Shown: positions 34,480 to 42,078 of the stretch, piece by piece
Position numbering within the stretch: the first letter of the stretch is position 1
How the letters are laid out: each line of letters opens with the position of its first letter
Assembly (NCBI RefSeq): GCF_009925085.1
Contig: NZ_JAABNR010000003.1
Coordinates: forward strand, 186,001-250,000
DNA length: 64,000 bases
From: Stagnihabitans tardus
GTDB taxonomy: Bacteria > Pseudomonadota > Alphaproteobacteria > Rhodobacterales > Rhodobacteraceae
Direction of reading: 5' to 3'
The notes under the pieces: generated by a model
What the model was told of the DNA's origin: nothing
Databases searched by the model: none
Seen by the model: only the letters and a program-made list of their open reading frames with translations
Translations under genes and position numbers: made by a program

Positions 34480-34656
34480 ATGAAGAAAATCGCTCTCGCC
34501 ACCGCCTTCACCCTGGCCGCTTCCACCGCTTTCGCTGGTGGCGCTCCGGAAGTCGTCGTCCCCGAAGTCAAGGCTGTCACCACCTCGTCGTCCGCTGGCG
34601 GCCTGGTCGTTCCGCTGCTGCTCCTGCTCGTGCTGGCTGCTGCCGCTTCGAACTGA
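34480..34656 (+). CDS. small secreted protein, GGLVVP type, paralogue A
   Basis: A 58-residue protein: Sec signal peptide (MKKIALATAFTLAASTAFAG), a short spacer (APEVVVPEVKAVTTSSS) and a C-terminal hydrophobic block GGLVVPLLLLLVLAAAASN. The closest relative is the next gene (34893), with which it shares the signal peptide and the GGLVVPLLLL block. A third protein of similar design (46998) lies beside YjbF/YjbH. It resembles YjbE/GfcA-like small exported proteins linked to exopolysaccharide. It has its own promoter candidate and a strong terminator, so it is a one-gene transcript, probably abundant. Confidence 0.8.
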   Translation: MKKIALATAFTLAASTAFAGGAPEVVVPEVKAVTTSSSAGGLVVPLLLLLVLAAAASN

Positions 34657-34675
34657 GCTTCGGCTACAGAATTGG

Positions 34676-34706
34676 AAAGACGGCGGGCTGCCCGCCGTCT
34701 TTTCTA
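34676..34706 (+). terminator. strong rho-independent terminator, paralogue A
   Basis: 12-bp stem AAAGACGGCGGG / CCCGCCGTCTTT with a three-base loop, then TTCTATTTC. It ends the first small gene. Confidence 0.88.
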
Positions 34707-34725
34707 TTTCCACCGCTTGGTAATA

Positions 34726-34738
34726 TGGCAACACTTGG
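34726..34738 (-). promoter_or_regulatory. 13-bp motif, copy 2 (inverted)
   Basis: TGGCAACACTTGG, the exact reverse complement of the motif at 34316-34328. A degenerate third version (GGCCAAGTGCGGTTGCAATT) overlaps the promoter at 34771-34790. Confidence 0.45.
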
Positions 34739-34781
34739 ACGCGAGCGGGGCGTAAACCCGCCGGTTTCGGGCCAAGTGCGG

Positions 34782-34810
34782 TTGCAATTCCCCGCCCAAA
34801 ATGCTTTTAT
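34782..34810 (+). promoter_or_regulatory. candidate promoter, second small secreted protein
   Basis: TTGCAA (34782-34787), 17 bases, TTTTAT (34805-34810). It would give a leader of about 75 bases before ATG 34893. Confidence 0.45.
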
Positions 34811-34892
34811 CCGCTTCACGAGCAACAATTCTGTCGCGCCCCCCCTGGCACGGGGATCGGACAAGCGGCCGGATACACAAACGGAGATTCCA

Positions 34893-35084
34893 ATGAAGAA
34901 AATCGCTCTCGCCGCCGCCCTGTCGCTGGCCGCTTCCACCGCTTTCGCTGGCGGCATGAACCAGCCGATCGTCGAAGCCGCCCCGGTTGTCGACACCGTG
35001 ACCCAGACCTCGTCCTCGAACGGCGGCCTCGTCGTTCCGCTGCTGCTGCTCCTCGTGGTTGCCGCGGCCGTTTCCGCGAACTGA
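34893..35084 (+). CDS. small secreted protein, GGLVVP type, paralogue B
   Basis: A 63-residue protein: signal peptide MKKIALAAALSLAASTAFAG, spacer GMNQPIVEAAPVVDTVTQTS and C-terminal block GGLVVPLLLLLVVAAAVSAN. It is a tandem duplicate of the gene at 34480, with high similarity at both ends and a divergent middle. CGGAG lies before the ATG. It has its own terminator. After signal cleavage only about 44 residues remain, half of them hydrophobic, which suggests membrane association or self-assembly. Function is unknown. Confidence 0.82.
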   Translation: MKKIALAAALSLAASTAFAGGMNQPIVEAAPVVDTVTQTSSSNGGLVVPLLLLLVVAAAVSAN

Positions 35085-35106
35085 GATCGGGCATCCCGAA
35101 ATAGCG

Positions 35107-35140
35107 AAGGACGGCACATGGCGTGCCGTCCTTTTGCTTT
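35107..35140 (+). terminator. strong rho-independent terminator, paralogue B
   Basis: 11-bp stem AAGGACGGCAC / GTGCCGTCCTT, loop ATGGC, followed by TTGCTTTT. It may also work for the convergent hemH. Confidence 0.88.
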
Positions 35141-35162
35141 TGGGGCCCCCGAAAGGTTGGCC

Positions 35163-36200
35163 TTACAGCCATCCCCCCAGATTTTGTTGGATGACCTGCG
35201 TCAGCGCCGAGATATGGGCCGCGTCGTCGTTCAGGCAGGGGATATAGGTAAAGCTCTCGCCACCGGCATGGTGGAAAGCCTCGGCAATCTCGCCCTGGAT
35301 TTCTTCGAGCGTTTCGATGCAATCGGCCGAAAAGGCCGGCGCCATGACCGCGATCCGCTTCTTTCCCTGGCGGGCCAGCTCGGCCACATGTTCGACCGTA
35401 TAGGGTTTCAGCCACTCTTCCCGGCCGAAAACCGACTGGAAGCTGACGTCGATCGAGCCCTTTTCCCAGCCCAAAGCCTCGCGCAGAAGCCGCGTCGTCT
35501 TCATGCATTGGCAGTGGTAGGGGTCGCCCTCCATCAAATAGCGCTGCGGCATGCCGTGGTAGGAGGTGACCAGAACGTCCGGCACATGGTCCAGTTTCGC
35601 GTAAGCGTTGCGGACCGAATCAGCCAAGGCGGCGATATAGGCGGGGTGGTCGAAATACTCGGCCACGGTGCGGACGGCGGGCTGGCGCTTTTCCTTCGCC
35701 AGGGCGGCAAAGAAAGCATCGTTGGCCGTGGCCGAGGTCGCGCCGGCGTAATGCGGGTAAAGCGGCAGGAAGACGATCTTCTCGCAGCCGGCCTCGACCA
35801 TGGCCCTGACCTTCGAGGCGGTCGAGGGATTGCCATAGCGCATGCAGAAATCGACCATGATCTTGTCGCCATAGATCGCGCCAAGGCTCTCTTTCAGCGC
35901 AGCGGTCTGCGCCTTGGTGATCGTCATCAGCGGGCTCTCCCCCGCCTCGTGGTTCCAGATCGACTTGTAGTTCGCCCCGGATTTCGATGGACGCACGGTC
36001 AGGATGATGCCCTGAAGAATCGGCTGCCATTTCCACGACGGCAGGTCGATGACGCGCTTGTCCGAGAGGAATTCGTTCAGATACCGCCGCATCGACCAAT
36101 AGTCGTAATTGTCCGGCGTGCCGAGGTTGGCGACCAGGACCCCCACCTTGGCGGGCTTGACGGGCGGGTGATTGGCGGGGGCATGGGCGAGACGGTCCAT
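35163..36200 (-). CDS. hemH: ferrochelatase
   Basis: A 345-residue ferrochelatase that inserts ferrous iron into protoporphyrin IX, the last step of haem synthesis. Motifs are GVLVANLGTPDNYDYWSMRR at the N terminus, MRRYLNEFLSDKRVIDLP, the active-site histidine in VTSYHGMPQRYL, and AVMAPAFSADCIETLEEI with the conserved FSADCIETL. The start was taken at ATG 36200 (CAGGAG five bases upstream); a TTG at 36248 would add 16 residues but has no good ribosome site and would overlap the gene before. It lies 44 bases after the methyltransferase gene, on the same strand. Confidence 0.96.
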   Translation of the reverse strand: MDRLAHAPANHPPVKPAKVGVLVANLGTPDNYDYWSMRRYLNEFLSDKRVIDLPSWKWQPILQGIILTVRPSKSGANYKSIWNHEAGESPLMTITKAQTAALKESLGAIYGDKIMVDFCMRYGNPSTASKVRAMVEAGCEKIVFLPLYPHYAGATSATANDAFFAALAKEKRQPAVRTVAEYFDHPAYIAALADSVRNAYAKLDHVPDVLVTSYHGMPQRYLMEGDPYHCQCMKTTRLLREALGWEKGSIDVSFQSVFGREEWLKPYTVEHVAELARQGKKRIAVMAPAFSADCIETLEEIQGEIAEAFHHAGGESFTYIPCLNDDAAHISALTQVIQQNLGGWL

Positions 36201-36244
36201 CCGGGCTCCTGTTTTGTCCCAATGTAGGTCTTTGACGGGGGCGG

Positions 36245-37036
36245 TCAAAGCTTGGGGAGTTTCTTTTCGACCGATTGCAGCACATCGGCCAGCCTCGCGG
36301 CAGCCGAGCCCGGTTTCAGCGGCTTTTGTTGGCTTTCGTGCGGCGCCCAGGCGGTCAGGGTGATGATCTCGAAGGTGGCGGGAATCAACCCGTCCACCGC
36401 CAGTTCGGCATAAAGCTCGGCGGCGCGGGCGAAAACCGCGCGGCGGGTGGGGTGGCGCAGGCGGGAGGCCAGGGCATTGCCCTCTCCCATCGCGCGCAGG
36501 TCCTGCATCAGGTGGAAGATGTCGCGGTATTTCGCCGTCAGGGTAAAGCTGTCGGCCACAGGCAGCGCAAAGCCCGCCCGGCCCAGAAGCCCGCCCATGT
36601 CGCGGATCTCGGCCATGGGCAGGACGCGGGGGGAGAGGCCGCCGGTGACCTCGGTTTCCGCTTGCGCCAGGCAGGCGCGGAGCTCGTGCAGCGTCTGGCC
36701 GCCGAAGGCCATGCCGATGAACCAGCCATCCGGCTGCAGGGCGCGGCGGGATTGCACAAGCTGGCCCACCGGGTCATCGGCCCAATGCAGGCAGAGCGCA
36801 TGGATCACAAGATCGTGCGCTCCGGGCGTCACGGCAAGCGTGTCCTCATCCGCCACCGTGGGCATATCGGGCCACAGATGCGGAAAACCCGTCACCACCA
36901 GGGGCGCGGTAAACGTCCTGTTAACCTCTTTGAGCCTCTCCTGCACTTCGTCCACGGCCATTTCCTGGAGGAAAAGGGCAGTGGCGCGGGCGCGGTTGGC
37001 ACGCAGTCGGGCGCGGTCTGTCAGCTTTGGCGTCAT
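36245..37036 (-). CDS. NDUFAF5/BioC-like SAM-dependent methyltransferase family protein
   Basis: A 263-residue protein. Its N-terminal LRANRARATALFLQEMAVDE is typical of the family that includes human NDUFAF5, a complex I assembly factor that hydroxylates an arginine. The class I fold is seen in HDLVIHALCLHWADDPVGQL and RRALQPDGWFIGMAFGG. The usual glycine-rich SAM loop near residue 50 is not apparent (TFTAPLVVTGFPHLWPD), suggesting altered catalysis. The start was set at ATG 37036. It is divergent from comF by 23 bases and lies upstream of hemH. Confidence 0.85.
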   Translation of the reverse strand: MTPKLTDRARLRANRARATALFLQEMAVDEVQERLKEVNRTFTAPLVVTGFPHLWPDMPTVADEDTLAVTPGAHDLVIHALCLHWADDPVGQLVQSRRALQPDGWFIGMAFGGQTLHELRACLAQAETEVTGGLSPRVLPMAEIRDMGGLLGRAGFALPVADSFTLTAKYRDIFHLMQDLRAMGEGNALASRLRHPTRRAVFARAAELYAELAVDGLIPATFEIITLTAWAPHESQQKPLKPGSAAARLADVLQSVEKKLPKL

Positions 37037-37059
37037 GGCGCGGACATTAGGGGGCAAAG

Positions 37060-37782
37060 TTGGGATTGCAAGCCTTGGCACATCTTCTTTACCCGCCGCA
37101 GTGCCTGGCCTGCGGATGCCGGGTGCAGTCGGATTTCGCCTTGTGCAGCGATTGCTGGCGCGACACGCCCTTCATCACAGGGACGGTCTGCAACGCCTGC
37201 GGCATCCCGCTCCTGGGGGGCGAGGACGACCCCGAGGCGCTCTGCGACACCTGCCTGACCGAAAGCCATCCCTGGTCGGCGGCGCGGGCGGCCTTGTCCT
37301 ATCGCGACAAGGGGCGGGAGATGGTGCTGGCCCTGAAACATGCCGACCGGATCGACCTTGCGCGTCCGGCCGGGGACTGGATGTTCCGCGCGGCGCAACC
37401 GATCCTGAAGCCTGACATGCTGGTGGTGCCCATCCCGCTGCACTGGCTGCGGATGGTGAAACGGCGCTACAACCAGGCCGCGCTTCTGTCGGCCCGGGTG
37501 GCGAAGCTGGCGGGGTTGGAGCATTGCCCGGACCTCCTCCAGCGCCGAAAATCCACCGGCAGCCAGGAGGGGCGGACGAAAGAGGGCCGCCATGCCAATA
37601 TGCGCGACGCCCTGACGCTGCACCCCCGCCGCGGCGCCAGGGTCGAGGGGCGGCATGTGCTTTTGATCGACGACGTCATGACCTCGGGTGCGACGATGCA
37701 TGCGGCGGCAGAGGCCTGTCTTGCGGGCGGTGCAATCGGGATATCGGTTCTTGTCATGGCGCGCGTTGCAAAGGAGGCTTAG
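37060..37782 (+). CDS. comF: ComF-family phosphoribosyltransferase-like protein
   Basis: A 240-residue protein. N-terminal zinc-binding cysteines are in CLACGC, CSDCW, CNACG and CDTC (residues about 15-68). The C-terminal PRPP-binding loop is HVLLIDDVMTSGATMHAAAE. The ComF family is linked to DNA uptake and to gluconate metabolism, with no fixed reaction. The start is TTG 37060, with AGGGGG six bases upstream; a second in-frame TTG at 37066 is possible. It is followed by grxC. Confidence 0.9.
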   Translation: MGLQALAHLLYPPQCLACGCRVQSDFALCSDCWRDTPFITGTVCNACGIPLLGGEDDPEALCDTCLTESHPWSAARAALSYRDKGREMVLALKHADRIDLARPAGDWMFRAAQPILKPDMLVVPIPLHWLRMVKRRYNQAALLSARVAKLAGLEHCPDLLQRRKSTGSQEGRTKEGRHANMRDALTLHPRRGARVEGRHVLLIDDVMTSGATMHAAAEACLAGGAIGISVLVMARVAKEA

Positions 37783-37815
37783 CTTGTTATGGTAAGCGCG
37801 GCCCAAGGACAGATC

Positions 37816-38070
37816 ATGAAACCCGTCGAGATTTACACCACTCCCACCTGCCCCTATTGCATGGCGGCCAAAAGGCTGTTGGACAAGAAGGGCGTCGCTT
37901 TCACCGAGATCGACGTCTCGCGCGACCCTGGCCTCCGGGCTGCGATGACCAAGCGCGCCAATGGTGGCTATACCGTGCCGCAGATCTTCATCGGCGGCAC
38001 CCATGTTGGCGGCTGCGATGACATCCACGCGCTGGACCATGCCGGCAAGCTTGATCCGATGCTGGCATGA
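37816..38070 (+). CDS. grxC: glutaredoxin 3
   Basis: An 84-residue thiol-disulfide oxidoreductase with the CPYC active site in YTTPTCPYCMAAKRLL and the glutathione-binding TVPQIFIGGTHVGGCDDI. ATG 37816 was preferred over the ATG at 37789 because it gives the family's usual length and follows AAGGAC. The stop overlaps the start of the Nit hydrolase (ATGA). Confidence 0.95.
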   Translation: MKPVEIYTTPTCPYCMAAKRLLDKKGVAFTEIDVSRDPGLRAAMTKRANGGYTVPQIFIGGTHVGGCDDIHALDHAGKLDPMLA

Positions 38071-38903
38071 TCCGCGCGGGGCTCGTCCAGCTGAATGTCA
38101 GCGATGATCCGGTCGCGAACCTGGACATGACCCTGGCGCTGATTGCGCGCGCCAAGGCCCAGGGCGCGCAGTTCATCCTGACGCCGGAATGCACGAACGG
38201 GCTCTGGTCGAACCGGGCCGAGCAGCGCGGCGCCATGCGGACCGAGCCGCATGACCCGACGCTGGCCGCCATGCGCCGCGTGGCCATGCAGCACGAGGTC
38301 TGGCTGCTGGTCGGCTCTCTCGCGGTGAAAAGCAACGACCCGGATGGGCGTTTCGCAAACCGCAGTTACATGATCGGCCCCGATGGCGCGATCGTGGCCC
38401 GGTATGACAAGATCCACATGTTCGACGTCAATGTCTCCGAGACCGAGGTCTACCGCGAAAGCACCGCCTTCCGCCCCGGGTCCTCTTGCGTCCTGGCCCG
38501 GACGCCCCTGGCCCAGATCGGCATGACGGTCTGTTACGACGTCCGCTTTCCCCATCTGCATCGCCGCCTGGCCAAGGCCGGGGCGCAGATTTTGACCGTT
38601 CCGGCGGCCTTCAATCACACCACCGGAAGCGCCCATTGGGAGGTGCTTCTGCGCGCCCGGGCGATCGAGACCGGGTGTTTCGTCCTCGCCCCGGCGCAAA
38701 CCGGCTATCACCCCGAGAAAGAGGGCAAGGGCCGCCGCACCTGGGGCCATTCCATGATCGTCTCCCCCTGGGGAGAGGTCCTGGCCGATGCCGGGACCGA
38801 GCCCGGGGTCATCACCGCCGAGCTCGACCTCGACCAGGTCGAAGAGGCCCGCCGCCGCATCCCCGCCCTCATGCACGACCGCAACTTCGACGGCCCGGCA
38901 TGA
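38067..38903 (+). CDS. carbon-nitrogen hydrolase, Nit1/Nit2-like
   Basis: A 278-residue nitrilase-superfamily amidase. The catalytic triad is visible: Glu in LTPECTNGLW, Lys in RYDKIHMFDVNV and Cys in TVCYDVRFPHLH. The closest class is Nit1/Nit2, which hydrolyses deaminated glutathione or omega-amides such as alpha-ketoglutaramate. Its overlap with glutaredoxin 3 on one side and a MarR regulator on the other favours a thiol-metabolite repair role, an inference. Confidence 0.9.
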   Translation: MIRAGLVQLNVSDDPVANLDMTLALIARAKAQGAQFILTPECTNGLWSNRAEQRGAMRTEPHDPTLAAMRRVAMQHEVWLLVGSLAVKSNDPDGRFANRSYMIGPDGAIVARYDKIHMFDVNVSETEVYRESTAFRPGSSCVLARTPLAQIGMTVCYDVRFPHLHRRLAKAGAQILTVPAAFNHTTGSAHWEVLLRARAIETGCFVLAPAQTGYHPEKEGKGRRTWGHSMIVSPWGEVLADAGTEPGVITAELDLDQVEEARRRIPALMHDRNFDGPA

Positions 38904-39340
38904 GCGCGACCGACGATCTCGCCGTTTCGCTGTTCGGTGAGCTTCTGATGGCCGACCAGCTCGCCCGCTCCCGCATCTCTTCGGTTCTGCCCAAGGGAAT
39001 GGAACTGTCGCATTTCATGGTCTTGAACCACCTCTCGGGCCTGATGGACGAACGCAGCCCGGCGCAATTGGCCAAGGCCTTTCACGTCACGCGCGGGGCG
39101 ATGACCAATACGCTCTCCAAGCTGGAATGGGCGGGGCATATCCATATCCGGCCCGATTGGGACGATGCGCGGCGCAAGATGGTGGCGATCAGCCCGGCGG
39201 GACGCGCGGCCCGGGATGCGGCGGTTCAGGCGGTCTCGCCGCTGATCGCCGACCTGGTGAAATCGGTGGGCGAAGACCGGGTGCGCGCCGCGCTGCCGGT
39301 CCTGCGCGAGCTGCGGATAAGGCTGGAAGACGCCGATTAA
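38900..39340 (+). CDS. MarR-family transcriptional regulator
   Basis: A 146-residue winged-helix protein: SHFMVLNHLSGLMDERSPAQ, the recognition region LAKAFHVTRGAMTNTLSKLE and the wing WAGHIHIRPDWDDARRKMVA. The ATG overlaps the hydrolase stop by four bases. The 3' end overlaps the convergent Wza-like gene by four bases (TTAA). Ligand and targets are unknown; the preceding operon is the simplest candidate. Confidence 0.9.
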   Translation: MSATDDLAVSLFGELLMADQLARSRISSVLPKGMELSHFMVLNHLSGLMDERSPAQLAKAFHVTRGAMTNTLSKLEWAGHIHIRPDWDDARRKMVAISPAGRAARDAAVQAVSPLIADLVKSVGEDRVRAALPVLRELRIRLEDAD

Positions 39341-40458
39341 TTGACCGCCGTGGCCGTCGTCCGCCCGGCGCTGATGAAGCCGGTGAAGAAGCCAAGGATC
39401 GTGCGGGTGTTGACCAGCGGGCTTTGCGTCACCAGCACCAGGTCGCGGTCCTCGATCTTGAACTGACCGGCGGCGAAAAGCCCATCGGCCGAGGTCAGGT
39501 CGAAGGCGAAGACCACCTTTTGCTTGGACGGCCCCCGGTCCGGGTTCGCCGCCACGGCCGAGGCCGGATAGTTGCGCAGAACCAGGATGCCCTTGGGGTT
39601 GGCGGTGTTCTGATCCACGCCGCCGATCAGCGACATGGCGTCCAGCGTCGTGACCTCGTCCTTGGGGAAATCGACCAGCGCCTCTTTCCCCGCCGCACCC
39701 AGCGACAGGAAGTAACGGTCGTCGGGCGTCACATAGATCCGGTCGCCGCCGCGCAGGACGGTATCAAGGCCCGGGTTTTCAAGGATCGTCTTGGCGCCGA
39801 CGCGGTAAAGCCGCCCACCGCGTTGCAGGTTGACCTGCGGGTTGTTCATCGTCTCGGGCAGGCCGCCGGCCGCCGCAATGATCGCCGTCACCGTCGTATC
39901 GCCCGAGGTCAGCGGATAGCTGCCGTTGCGGGGCATCCCCGCCACGACCTCGACCGAGTTCTTGGTGCCCGCCGCATGGGTCAGTTGCACCTGCACATCG
40001 GGGATGATCGCGGTCAGCTTTTCCTGGATGCGCGACCGGGCGGCATCGGCGGTCATGCCCGCCACCTCGACCTCGTCGATATAGGGCAGGAAAACCGTGC
40101 CCTTGCTGGAGACTTTCAGGTTCGGCAACTGGATCGGATCGGCCAGAAGCGCGCTTTCGTTCCCGGCAAAGACCGCGAGGTTCAGAAGGTCGCCCCCCGC
40201 GATGACCTGATCCGAGGTGCCGCCCCCCGAGCCGATCCAGCCGTGGTGGCTGTCGGGATGGCTGGAGGGCCAGCCCTGCACCATCGGCAGGGTCAGGGCA
40301 TCCACCGGCTGCACGGCGAAATCGGCGCTCTCGTCCTCGGAGCCCGCGACGACCTGCTGGACATTGGCCACATCCTGTGGCGGACTGCATGCCCAAAGCG
40401 GCAGGGTCAGCAGGATCGACGCAAGGACGCGGCCTTTCGGCCCGGAAATGAACGGCAT
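39337..40458 (-). CDS. outer-membrane polysaccharide export lipoprotein, Wza-like
   Basis: A 373-residue lipoprotein (lipobox LWAC near residue 24). Two polysaccharide-export/SLBB regions follow: VIAGGDLLNLAVFAGNESAL with LPNLKVSSKGTVFLPYIDEV, and then GDTTVTAIIAAAGGLPETMN and FPKDEVTTLDAMSLIGGVDQ. Such proteins form the outer-membrane channel for capsule or exopolysaccharide. It is divergent from the exopolysaccharide enzymes starting at 40577, and no Wzc/Wzb kinase pair is in the window. Part of the yjb-like locus. Confidence 0.9.
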   Translation of the reverse strand: MPFISGPKGRVLASILLTLPLWACSPPQDVANVQQVVAGSEDESADFAVQPVDALTLPMVQGWPSSHPDSHHGWIGSGGGTSDQVIAGGDLLNLAVFAGNESALLADPIQLPNLKVSSKGTVFLPYIDEVEVAGMTADAARSRIQEKLTAIIPDVQVQLTHAAGTKNSVEVVAGMPRNGSYPLTSGDTTVTAIIAAAGGLPETMNNPQVNLQRGGRLYRVGAKTILENPGLDTVLRGGDRIYVTPDDRYFLSLGAAGKEALVDFPKDEVTTLDAMSLIGGVDQNTANPKGILVLRNYPASAVAANPDRGPSKQKVVFAFDLTSADGLFAAGQFKIEDRDLVLVTQSPLVNTRTILGFFTGFISAGRTTATAVN

Positions 40459-40576
40459 CAGAGGCTCCGTGACCCCGCCAGCAGCGGCGGTTCTGTCAGG
40501 GCCAGAGTCATACTGGCCACCGGGGGCAGGTCAATGATTATGCGGCTCCATGCGGCAGGGCTTTGGGGATAGGTCT

Positions 40577-41347
40577 GTGGATAAGTCAGTTCTTGCGGAA
40601 AATTGCCGAGTCGTGACGGGGGCGCAGGGCCGAATTGGCCGACTTTTGCGGCATCTTTGGGCAGATCGCGGCGTGGTCTGGTCGGGGCGGCGCAGCGACC
40701 TGGCCTGGGATATGGGCGCGGGAAAGGCGCCGGATTTGCCCCGGGGGGCCGTGATCCTGCATCTTGCGGGCACGACGGGCGGTGACCTGTCGCAGAACCT
40801 GCGGGCGGCGCGGGCGCTGGCCAAGGCATTGCGACCGGGGCACCGGCTGGTGCTGGTCTCGTCGATTGCGGTCTATGGCAACGCGGCGCAGGTCTTCACC
40901 GAAACCAGCCCTCCGGCGCCGGTCAGCGATTACGCCCGCGCCAAGCTGGAGGTCGAGGAGCTGCTCACCCCCTTCGCGCCGACGATCCTGCGGCTGGGCA
41001 ATCTCTTTGGCGCCGATGCGCTGACCCGCGCGGCGCTTGCGGGGCCGGTTGTGCTGGACCAGGCGGGGCCGCTCGGTCCGGTCCGGTCCTGGATCGGGCC
41101 GCTGACCTTTGCCCGGGTGTTGTGGGAGATCGTGGAAAACCCGCAGCCCGGGGTCTTCAACCTGGCGCAGCCTCCCGCCCTGCCGATGGGCGCGCTTTTG
41201 ACCGCGATGGGCGCCGACTGGAGCCTTGGGCCCCGCCCGGCCCCCACGCCACGTGCCGAGATGGAGATCGCCCGGCTTGACCTTCCCCGGGCGACGCCCG
41301 AAGGGCTTGTGGCGGAACTGACCTCGTTGAAAGGCATCTGGCCATGA
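40577..41347 (+). CDS. NAD(P)-dependent sugar epimerase/dehydratase-like protein
   Basis: A 256-residue extended short-chain dehydrogenase. The dinucleotide motif is VVTGAQGRIGRLLRHL and the YxxxK catalytic pair is YARAK in PVSDYARAKLEVEELL. The chain is shorter than typical UDP-sugar epimerases, so the reaction is uncertain. The start was set at GTG 40577 after GGGGATAGG; an upstream ATG (40550) has no ribosome site. The stop overlaps the start of the sugar-phosphate transferase (ATGA), and both belong to the same operon. Confidence 0.85.
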   Translation: MDKSVLAENCRVVTGAQGRIGRLLRHLWADRGVVWSGRRSDLAWDMGAGKAPDLPRGAVILHLAGTTGGDLSQNLRAARALAKALRPGHRLVLVSSIAVYGNAAQVFTETSPPAPVSDYARAKLEVEELLTPFAPTILRLGNLFGADALTRAALAGPVVLDQAGPLGPVRSWIGPLTFARVLWEIVENPQPGVFNLAQPPALPMGALLTAMGADWSLGPRPAPTPRAEMEIARLDLPRATPEGLVAELTSLKGIWP

Positions 41348-41952
41348 TGCGGCGCGCTTTGGATATCGTCCTCTCTTTGCTTCTAATGGCGGTGCTGGCC
41401 CTGCCCTTTGCTGCCCTGTGCCTGTGGCTTCTCCTGCGCGAGGGGCGGCCCTTGTTCTATGTGGCCGAGCGGATGAAGGCCCCGGGGCGGCCGTTCTTGT
41501 TGTGGAAGCTGCGGACCATGTCGGTCGTGGCGCCGGAACAGGGGGTCTCGGGCGGGAACAAGGCTTCGCGGATCACGGCGACCGGCGCCTTCCTGCGGCG
41601 CAAGCGGCTGGACGAGATCCCGCAGCTTTGGAACATCCTGAAGGGCGATATCTCTTTCGTAGGCCCCCGCCCGCCGCTGCGGCTTTATGTCGAGCGCTTT
41701 CCCGAGATTTACGCGGAAGTCCTGCGCGACAAGCCCGGGGTGACGGGGCTGGCGACCCTGATCTTCCACCGCCACGAGGAGAAACTGCTGGCCGCCTGCC
41801 GCACCGCCGAAGAGACCGACGCGGTCTATTGCCGTCGCTGCATCCCGCGCAAGGCGCGGATCGACATCCTGTATCAACGCCGCCGGACCATCTGTTCAGA
41901 CCTTGGTCTGATGCTTGAAACCGTATTTCATGCTGCAAGTTTACGTCGGTGA
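41344..41952 (+). CDS. initiating phosphoglycosyl transferase (bacterial sugar transferase)
   Basis: A 202-residue monotopic membrane enzyme of the PglC/WcaJ type. A hydrophobic re-entrant helix occupies residues 5-32. The conserved core has LLWKLRTMSV, KRLDEIPQLWNILKGD, ISFVGPRPPL and DKPGVTGLAT. It transfers a sugar 1-phosphate to undecaprenyl phosphate, the first step of exopolysaccharide synthesis. It follows the epimerase with a four-base overlap and precedes the WbpM-type dehydratase, which would make its sugar nucleotide. Confidence 0.92.
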   Translation: MMRRALDIVLSLLLMAVLALPFAALCLWLLLREGRPLFYVAERMKAPGRPFLLWKLRTMSVVAPEQGVSGGNKASRITATGAFLRRKRLDEIPQLWNILKGDISFVGPRPPLRLYVERFPEIYAEVLRDKPGVTGLATLIFHRHEEKLLAACRTAEETDAVYCRRCIPRKARIDILYQRRRTICSDLGLMLETVFHAASLRR

Positions 41953-42078
41953 AAGCTTTATGCCGGAAGTTTAGGCCAGTTGGCTTGATCCCGAAGACTG
42001 CGGGGCATAGCCTGAACCGGTCGCTCCATCAGGGATGTGACCGGACCAAGCCCAATTCTGTGCAGGTGGTCCGGCAGT

